NCBI GenBank assembly: GCA_946184925.1
Contig: CAMHHL010000003.1
Location: 1 to 61,022 of the forward strand
Length of the DNA: 61,022 nucleotides
From: an uncultured Clostridia bacterium
Lineage (GTDB): Bacteria > Bacillota > Clostridia > Oscillospirales > Acutalibacteraceae
Direction of reading: 5' to 3'
The position numbers and the translations under genes were made by a program. Below, in pieces: positions 55,372 to 61,022 of this stretch. Each line of letters opens with the position of its first letter. Within the stretch, counting starts at the first letter, position 1. The notes beneath the pieces were generated by a model that had not been told where the DNA came from, made no database searches, and saw only the letters and a program-made list of their open reading frames with translations.

Positions 55372-56310
55372 ATGAATTATTATGCCAAAAAGCAACTGAG
55401 AAAAACATCGACCGAAGTCGGGCTGTATGTTTTTGCTTCATCGGTTCTTATGACGATTATCGTCCTTAATACTTACGCATTCGGATTGTTCCCGGCGAAT
55501 TTCACTGCCAACAATACCTTTATGCTGCTTTTCGATATTATAATCTCGCTTGTATGCTTCTTTGTAGTGGGATTGTTGTATTGTCTGATTTCTTCAACTC
55601 CGCTCAGCTCGGTTCTTCCGTTTAAAAAGGCAGGCGCGTCACTCACGCTCGAGCTCGTTCTTGTAACGGTCGGGTTATCGGTCATCGCAAGCTATCTTGC
55701 TGATATATTGGTTACGAATTTCAGCTTCTTTCGTGTTGAAAACACTGTTTCGTTTGAGACAAGCTCCAGCACACCGGTTGAGGATATCCTAAATATAGTC
55801 AGCATTTCCATTATTCCGCCGATTGCCGAAGAATTCATGTTCAGGGGTATTATTCTGAACAAGCTGCGTCCATACGGCGACGCGCTCGCGATTGTTATAT
55901 CATCAGTGCTCTTCTCTATTCTTCACGGAAATATTGTACAAATCCCGTTCACTTTCCCGGTAGGTCTTGCTCTTGCGTTTATAACAGTAAAGACCGATTC
56001 TCTGCTGCCGGCAATTATTTCTCACTTTGTCATCAATTTTATGAGTGCACTTCCGTCTGTTCTCGAGAGTAACGGAACCTTTGACGAAAACACTCTATCG
56101 ACAGTGTTCTTTATATCAAGGTTTGTCATAATAGCTCTCGGAATCATTGCAGCGTATCTGCTCAGCAAGAGAAAAGGCTTTTTCTCACTTAAAAGCAATA
56201 AGGATTTTCCGCTTAAGAAAAGCATAATTGCATCGTTGACATCGGTCGGAATAATACTCGCAATACTTATGCAGATTGCCGAAATCATAAGTAATCTGAG
56301 GATTTTTTGA
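55372..56310 (+). CDS. CPBP-family intramembrane metalloprotease
   Basis: A 312-residue polytopic membrane protein with about eight hydrophobic segments and the CPBP (Abi/CAAX protease) motifs: the Glu pair and Arg in IAEEFMFRG near residue 152, His in FSILHGN near residue 184, and HFVIN near residue 217. Members process prenylated proteins or peptides or give bacteriocin self-immunity; no such partner is encoded nearby. It is one of only two plus-strand genes and is followed at once by tadA. Confidence 0.88.
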   Translation: MNYYAKKQLRKTSTEVGLYVFASSVLMTIIVLNTYAFGLFPANFTANNTFMLLFDIIISLVCFFVVGLLYCLISSTPLSSVLPFKKAGASLTLELVLVTVGLSVIASYLADILVTNFSFFRVENTVSFETSSSTPVEDILNIVSISIIPPIAEEFMFRGIILNKLRPYGDALAIVISSVLFSILHGNIVQIPFTFPVGLALAFITVKTDSLLPAIISHFVINFMSALPSVLESNGTFDENTLSTVFFISRFVIIALGIIAAYLLSKRKGFFSLKSNKDFPLKKSIIASLTSVGIILAILMQIAEIISNLRIF

Positions 56311-56311
56311 G

Positions 56312-56764
56312 ATGAGACCGGTTGAAGATTTCATGAGGATTGCGCTTATCGAAGCAAAAAAAGCATATGACCTCGGAGAAGTTCCTGTCGGCGCGGTGAT
56401 AGCAAAGGGTGATGAAATAATATCAACGGCGTTCAACCGCAGAGAAACCGGCAAGAACGCTCTCTATCACGCGGAAGCAGAAGCAATTTTTAAGGCTTGC
56501 GAAAGGCTCGGCGGGTGGCGACTTTGGGAATGCACGCTGTATGTGACGCTGGAACCGTGCCCTATGTGCGCAGGCGCAATTGTAAACGCAAGGATTCCAA
56601 AGATATACTTCGGAGCGTATGACAACAAAAACGGAGCCATCTCCGCGGGGCTCGGGATATTTACAATGCCTGACAATTTCAGACCTGAAATAACAGGCGG
56701 AATTCTCGAGAATGAATGTCAATATTTAATTAAAGACTTCTTCAAAAAACTAAGGAACCGTTAG
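56312..56764 (+). CDS. tadA: tRNA-specific adenosine deaminase
   Basis: TadA converts A34 of tRNA-Arg(ACG) to inosine. The 150-residue cytidine-deaminase-fold protein has the zinc motifs HAEAEAI (His and catalytic Glu near residues 54-56) and PCPMCAGAI (two Cys). It starts 1 base after the CPBP protease stop and ends in the shared terminator with cca. Confidence 0.96.
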   Translation: MRPVEDFMRIALIEAKKAYDLGEVPVGAVIAKGDEIISTAFNRRETGKNALYHAEAEAIFKACERLGGWRLWECTLYVTLEPCPMCAGAIVNARIPKIYFGAYDNKNGAISAGLGIFTMPDNFRPEITGGILENECQYLIKDFFKKLRNR

Positions 56765-56783
56765 AATGCTACGGTTCCTTTTT
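56752..56783. terminator. Bidirectional terminator between tadA and cca
   Basis: AAGGAACCG (56752-56760) and CGGTTCCTT (56772-56780) form a 9-bp stem with T-rich sequence on the plus side and, on the minus side, A/T-rich sequence. It includes the tadA stop codon and the last codons of cca, so the two convergent genes share one terminator. Confidence 0.8.
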
Positions 56784-58127
56784 CATTCGATGAATTTGCA
56801 GCGCAAGCTTTTTGAGCTCTACGCTGTTGTTTTCTATTGTGCCGTCGATTACCGCGTCCAGGAGCAATTCGAGAATGCTGCCGATTTCCTTGCCTTCGGT
56901 GATTCCGAGGTGAATAAGATCGGACCCGTTAATACCCAGATTTTTCAGCTGAAAGCATTCCCCTGACTCGAGAATAGAATTGAATTCTTTCTCTGCGTTA
57001 TCAATATTGAGAAGCTTTGTTTCTCTCATATATCTTGACTGTGCAAGCACATCGGCACGCTGAATCTTCATCAGCCGCGCAAAATTTTCAGTGCCTATTT
57101 TGTTCATGACATGCTTTATTTGCCTGCCGCTGCCGTTAAAGCGCACATCATGGTATTCAATTAGTGTTACAGTATCCTCGATGAATCTCGTCGGGAATTT
57201 GAGTCTTTCCAGCGCGGATTTCGCGAGAACAGCGCTGAAGTGGTTGTGACCTTTAAAATGATCTACCCCGTTGCTGTCGGTTCTGAGCGCAAGCGGCTTT
57301 CCGATATCATGTAGGAGCATGACAACGCGCAAAAGCGGATTTGGCTCAATATTTGAAACAGAAGCGGTTATATGTCTCCAAACCGACTTGTTATGATGCG
57401 GATTGTTCTGCTCGCAATCGAAGGTTGCGACAATTTCGGGAAGAAATACGGAAAAGATATCCTTGTATCTTCTGAGAATAAAATTAATACTCTGTCCGCA
57501 GAGAGTTTTCGTAAGCTCGGATGCAATTCTCTCAACAGAGATTTTCGAGAGCAGAAGCCTGTTCCTGACAATTGAAAAAGCGGTATTGCCTTCGATTGAA
57601 AGATTATACACAGAAGCAAATCGCAACGCGCGCATAATACGAAGCGGATCCTCAGTGAATCTCTCGTCAGGATTTCCGACGCATCTCAGCGCGTTATATC
57701 TGAGGTCGCTCATACCATTGAACGGGTCGACAATCCCTCTTTTTTCACTGTAAGCAACAGCATTGACGGTAAAATCGCGCCTTGATAGGTCGAGCTCGAG
57801 ATTATCGGTAAAGCTGACGCTCTCGGGATGACGGCTGTCACTGTAGTTCCCGTCAATTCTGTATGTAGTAATCTCATAAGCAACGCCGTCGAGGATTACT
57901 CCGATTGTGCCGTGCTGCTCACCGATTTCAACAAGGCTGTAGTCCTTGAATACTGCTTTGATTTCTTCCGGTTTGGCTGAGGTTGTGAGGTCCCAATCCT
58001 TCGGTTCGAGTCCGAGCACGCTGTCTCTGACGCATCCGCCGACAACATAGGCTTCATATCCCGCATCCTCAAGTTTGTCCATAATCAATTTTACATCAGA
58101 CGGAATATTGATAGTAAACTCACTCAT
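56769..58127 (-). CDS. cca: CCA tRNA nucleotidyltransferase with HD domain
   Basis: This enzyme adds or repairs the 3' CCA of tRNAs. The 452-residue product has the nucleotidyltransferase head (VGGCVRDSVLG and the metal Asp pair in DWDL), the ERFTEDPLRIMRALRF motif, and an HD domain (LLHDIGKP near residue 270, then the YHD motif). It overlaps the small membrane-protein gene by 8 bases and ends in the shared terminator. Confidence 0.94.
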   Translation of the reverse strand: MSEFTINIPSDVKLIMDKLEDAGYEAYVVGGCVRDSVLGLEPKDWDLTTSAKPEEIKAVFKDYSLVEIGEQHGTIGVILDGVAYEITTYRIDGNYSDSRHPESVSFTDNLELDLSRRDFTVNAVAYSEKRGIVDPFNGMSDLRYNALRCVGNPDERFTEDPLRIMRALRFASVYNLSIEGNTAFSIVRNRLLLSKISVERIASELTKTLCGQSINFILRRYKDIFSVFLPEIVATFDCEQNNPHHNKSVWRHITASVSNIEPNPLLRVVMLLHDIGKPLALRTDSNGVDHFKGHNHFSAVLAKSALERLKFPTRFIEDTVTLIEYHDVRFNGSGRQIKHVMNKIGTENFARLMKIQRADVLAQSRYMRETKLLNIDNAEKEFNSILESGECFQLKNLGINGSDLIHLGITEGKEIGSILELLLDAVIDGTIENNSVELKKLALQIHRMKKEP

Positions 58128-58542
58128 CGGAAATACCTCTCAAATAGCTTAACACTGCCGCGTCGTGTTCCCCGGAGATGTTTTTAATCACAAACGCGTA
58201 GCATATCTCCAGAACTATTATTATCGCCGGCAACACCATTCCGTAGAAATTCGTTTTGATAAAAGCCATAACAATGCTTTCAATCGCGACACCCAAGAGA
58301 ATTCCCAGCATAAGCAGAGCAAAATTGCTTATTCTGAAATTTCCCGAAAGAACTCCGTTGTTAAGTCTACCGTAGAAGGTTCTTGTCATAAAGGATGAAC
58401 GCTTACCGTGGTCGTCCTCGAGATAGAGCTCCAGCTTTTCGTTTTTTATCTTACCCGCGATTTTCAGTCCGCTTGATACATATTTTTTTGACAAATCCGC
58501 TTTGATGATTTCGGAAGCGTTCTCCCCTATTCTGAATTCCAT
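58120..58542 (-). CDS. Small membrane protein of unknown function
   Basis: I do not recognise this 140-residue protein. Residues 1-70 are polar and probably cytosolic, with alternating short strands. Two hydrophobic segments follow (about 73-94 and 99-119), then a short charged tail. It lies 2 bases after the P-type ATPase gene and overlaps cca, so it is part of one transcript. It could be an accessory to the ATPase, but nothing in its sequence shows this. Confidence 0.7.
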   Translation of the reverse strand: MEFRIGENASEIIKADLSKKYVSSGLKIAGKIKNEKLELYLEDDHGKRSSFMTRTFYGRLNNGVLSGNFRISNFALLMLGILLGVAIESIVMAFIKTNFYGMVLPAIIIVLEICYAFVIKNISGEHDAAVLSYLRGISDE

Positions 58543-58544
58543 GG

Positions 58545-60866
58545 TTATCCTCTCTTTCCGAAAAACTTGACACTCAGGCTGTAGATTATATTATACAAAA
58601 CTATCGTAGCACCGCCTAAAATCGAAAGCAGTACAACTGAATAGCCGGAGAGGGGAACAATTCCGAAGAACCAACCGAACGGAACCATTCCGAGGAATAA
58701 TCCAAGAACCACTACAACAATAAGCGCGGCACGCAGAGGATTTATCGGAAGCGAGAGCCTTATCACTGTCAGGACGCCAACGAGCGACGTGAGTATAACG
58801 CACATGGTCTGGAATTCACTAAAGGTGAATTTTGAACTGAACGCAACTAATATGAATATATCTGCGATAACCATTATTGAGCCCGGCCATGCCCTCATGA
58901 TAACGTTGCTCATGAACCTGCCCTGAATCCTGTTATGGTTAGGCTGAAGCGCGAGTACAAATGAGGGAATTCCGATTGTAAAGCCGCTCATCAGAGAAAT
59001 ATGCAGGGGCGTGAAGGGATAGTTAAGCGGAATAAATATAAACGCAAGCGCCAGAACGATTGAATAAATCGTCTTTACAATAAAGAGTGCGGCGCTCCGC
59101 TGAATATTATTGATTGAGCGCCTGCCTTCGGCGACAACCTTCGGCATAGAACCGAAGTCGTTATCAATAAGGACGAGCTGCGAAACATTCTTCGCGGCGT
59201 CAGAGCCCGACGCAATCGCAATGCTGCAATCGGATTCTCTGAGAGCCAGCACATCATTGACGCCGTCGCCCGTCATGGCAACAGTATGTCCGTTTTTTCT
59301 GAGCGCAGATACAAAGCTGCGCTTTTGCTGCGGAGTTACGCGCCCGAAAACCGTGTTATTCTCTATTGCTTCGGCAAGCTCTTCGTCGGTTTTGAGCAGC
59401 GACGCGTCTACGGATTTTTCGGCATTCGGAATGCCGACTGACGAAGCAATATTCTCGACAGTATTCTTATTATCTCCGGAAATTACCTTTAGTTCAACGC
59501 CTTGCTCTGTAAAATAACGAATTGTCTGCGCGGCGTTATCACGGATTTTATCCTGAATTCTCACGACAGCGAGAGGTCGCAGGTTATTAGGAAGTTCATC
59601 CTTACTGGGAAACGGCTCGTCGCTAACGGCGACTGTTACGGTGCGAATTTTGCTGTCTATCTGAGATATATGGTCGAATAATTCTTTTTGGGAATTATCA
59701 AAAATGCATTCGGCAGCGCCGAGGACATATGATTTACCGTTGCTGAGCACAGCTCCCGACCATTTTTTCTCGGAAGAGAAAGGAATGACGCTTTTTGCTT
59801 TTAGCGCTCCGCATTCAATATAGGCGTCAATCGCTTTTATGGTTCCGTTTTTATCGACAGAATTAACGGCAAGAGATTTGAGCGCTTCCTCAATAGTCTC
59901 CATGCTCTCGCCCATGCTGTCTATTCCGACAACCTCGAGGTCGCCGGTAGTGATTGTACCTGTCTTGTCGAGACATAGAACGTCAACTCTGGCGAGCGTC
60001 TCAATACAAAAAAGCTGCTGCACAAGAACCTTGTGCTTGGCGAGCCTTATGACCGCGACAGCGAGCACCGTACTTGTGAGAAGAACAAGTCCCTCCGGAA
60101 TCATTCCTATCAGCGCCGCAACCATGGCAACAATTGTATCCCTGAAGGTTTCGTGATTTATGTAATAGCTGTTCACAAACAGCGCAATTCCAACCGGAAT
60201 AATCGCAAAGGAAACATACTTGATAATCATATTCAGAGTGCGCATAATCTCCGAATTGATTTTTTTTGAACCGGAAGCCTCCTGCTGGATTTTGCTGGCG
60301 TAATTGTCTTTTCCGACACCGGTTACTTTGGCATAAACCTCGCCCGAAGAAACAAAGCTGCCGGAAAATAATGAATCTCCTATGTTCTTTTCAATCTGGT
60401 CGCTTTCTCCCGTCAAAAGGCTTTCGTTCGCGTAGCAAAAGCCCTCGACAATTTCACAATCACACGGAATTTGAATGCCGGAATTAAGAATGATGATGTC
60501 ATCAAGAACAATATCCTCAGCCGGTATACTGACTACCTCGCCGTTTCTGACAGTTTCGATATTTGTCGCAACTACAATCGAGAGCCTGTCTACTGTTCTT
60601 TTGGAACGAACCTCCTGAACAATACCTATAATTATATTAGTAAAGACAACTCCGACAAAGAGCATGTTCTTGAACGAACCTACTGTAATCAAAAGAAACA
60701 GAAAAACAAAGTTCAAAATATTGAACAAAGTCATAAGGTTGTCAAAAACAATACGTTTGACTGTTTTTGTCTTTGAGCCGACCTTAATATTTGTTTGTCC
60801 CTTTGACTTTCGCTCCTCAACATCACCGCTGCTGAGCGAAAGCTTTTTTATATCTTCGCTAACCAT
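58545..60866 (-). CDS. CtpE-like cation-transporting P-type ATPase
   Basis: A 773-residue P-type ATPase. The actuator motif LTGES, the phosphorylation site CLDKTGTITTGD near residue 298 and the hinge GDGVNDVLALRESDC are all intact. The M4 segment reads MIPEGLVLL, and the N-terminal ERKSKGQTN and QEVRSKRTVDRLS parts resemble mycobacterial CtpE, a calcium-uptake ATPase. There is no heavy-metal-binding domain and no CPC motif, which argues against copper or cadmium. I chose the ATG at 60866 because it follows GAGGTAATTAT; the 25 codons before it are AT-rich and unlikely to be coding. Confidence 0.88.
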   Translation of the reverse strand: MVSEDIKKLSLSSGDVEERKSKGQTNIKVGSKTKTVKRIVFDNLMTLFNILNFVFLFLLITVGSFKNMLFVGVVFTNIIIGIVQEVRSKRTVDRLSIVVATNIETVRNGEVVSIPAEDIVLDDIIILNSGIQIPCDCEIVEGFCYANESLLTGESDQIEKNIGDSLFSGSFVSSGEVYAKVTGVGKDNYASKIQQEASGSKKINSEIMRTLNMIIKYVSFAIIPVGIALFVNSYYINHETFRDTIVAMVAALIGMIPEGLVLLTSTVLAVAVIRLAKHKVLVQQLFCIETLARVDVLCLDKTGTITTGDLEVVGIDSMGESMETIEEALKSLAVNSVDKNGTIKAIDAYIECGALKAKSVIPFSSEKKWSGAVLSNGKSYVLGAAECIFDNSQKELFDHISQIDSKIRTVTVAVSDEPFPSKDELPNNLRPLAVVRIQDKIRDNAAQTIRYFTEQGVELKVISGDNKNTVENIASSVGIPNAEKSVDASLLKTDEELAEAIENNTVFGRVTPQQKRSFVSALRKNGHTVAMTGDGVNDVLALRESDCSIAIASGSDAAKNVSQLVLIDNDFGSMPKVVAEGRRSINNIQRSAALFIVKTIYSIVLALAFIFIPLNYPFTPLHISLMSGFTIGIPSFVLALQPNHNRIQGRFMSNVIMRAWPGSIMVIADIFILVAFSSKFTFSEFQTMCVILTSLVGVLTVIRLSLPINPLRAALIVVVVLGLFLGMVPFGWFFGIVPLSGYSVVLLSILGGATIVLYNIIYSLSVKFFGKRG

Positions 60867-60977
60867 ATAATTACCTCTTTTATCCACTTGATAAAAAAAC
60901 TGAAAAAAATAATCAATTTGAACGCAATACGAATTATTCAATGCAATAATTAATTATAAAACCCGATTTTCCATACT

Positions 60978-61006
60978 ATTATACACTATATCTTCAAAAA
61001 ATAACA
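60978..61006 (-). promoter_or_regulatory. Possible promoter of the P-type ATPase operon
   Basis: A perfect TATAAT lies at 60978-60983 on the minus strand, but the matching -35 position (61001-61006, TGTTAT) is poor. The leader would be about 105 bases of AT-rich sequence with no clear structure. Confidence 0.35.
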
Positions 61007-61022
61007 GAGTAAAATGAAAGGA

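Noticed and set aside
55372-56310. CPBP protease as part of a bacteriocin or phage-defence system
   Set aside because: No precursor peptide, modification enzyme, transporter or defence gene lies nearby; the neighbour is tadA.
60867-60941. Extra 25 codons before the P-type ATPase
   Set aside because: AT-rich, aromatic-rich translation without family match, while the ATG at 60866 has a good ribosome site.
1-61022. CRISPR arrays, tRNA or rRNA genes, insertion sequences, integrases, attachment sites
   Set aside because: I saw no regularly spaced repeats, no transposase or integrase frames and no tRNA-like cloverleaf in the gaps between genes, which are all below 230 bases.

Overview
The window is a stretch of core chromosome from a Gram-positive, spore-forming member of the Firmicutes, most likely Clostridia near Oscillospiraceae/Ruminococcaceae. 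This rests on gene order (rnc-smc-ftsY, miaB-ricA-like-mutS-mutL, sepF-ylmH-divIVA-ileS, rplS-lepB-rbgA-rnhB, infC-rpmI-rplT), on the sporulation protein YunB, on strong AGGAGG-type ribosome binding sites and on sigma-A promoters. Overall GC looks moderate (about 45% by eye). All genes but two lie on the minus strand. I see no rRNA, tRNA, CRISPR array, insertion sequence, phage gene or pseudogene.

Layout (genes are on the minus strand and are transcribed from high to low coordinates; within each group they are listed in window order). 1-6.3 kb: engB (cut by the window edge), lon, clpX, clpP and tig form a protein quality-control cluster, with a strong terminator between clpX and lon. 6.4-9.6 kb: a metallophosphoesterase, thrC and a membrane-type dipeptidase. 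9.6-13.3 kb: yraN, rnhB, rbgA, two tandem lepB genes and rplS with a structured leader. 13.3-28.9 kb: a long, tightly packed run that appears to start at the miaB promoter and covers tRNA modification (miaB, miaA), mismatch repair (mutS, mutL), cell division (sepF, divIVA, ylmH, an HlyD-like protein), ileS, lspA and rluD. 28.9-32.5 kb: yunB, an acidic zinc-ribbon protein, efp, a Xaa-Pro peptidase, aroQ and rpsU. 32.6-49.5 kb: another long run, from an SpoU-family rRNA methyltransferase gene through dprA, topA, trmFO, plsX, rnc, a radical-SAM gene, smc, ftsY, rdgB, yhbY, yqeK and rsfS to leuS. 49.6-50.9 kb: the infC-rpmI-rplT operon with its leader and attenuator. 50.9-55.2 kb: a four-gene accessory operon for a CDP-activated sugar-alcohol polymer. 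55.4-56.8 kb: the two plus-strand genes, a CPBP protease and tadA. 56.8-61 kb: cca, a small membrane protein and a CtpE-like P-type ATPase.

Most of the window is housekeeping. The best candidate for something less ordinary is the 50.9-55.2 kb operon. It encodes a cytidylyltransferase, a GatD/TarJ-like zinc dehydrogenase, a divergent ketose-phosphate 3-epimerase and a CDP-polyol phosphotransferase, which together look like a self-contained route from a ketose phosphate to a poly(polyol phosphate) surface polymer of unknown identity. The second is a radical-SAM gene whose only plausible start is a non-canonical ATT codon overlapping the rnc stop; a start at the first conventional codon would remove its iron-sulfur motif. 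infC, as in other bacteria, also starts at a non-canonical codon (ATC here).
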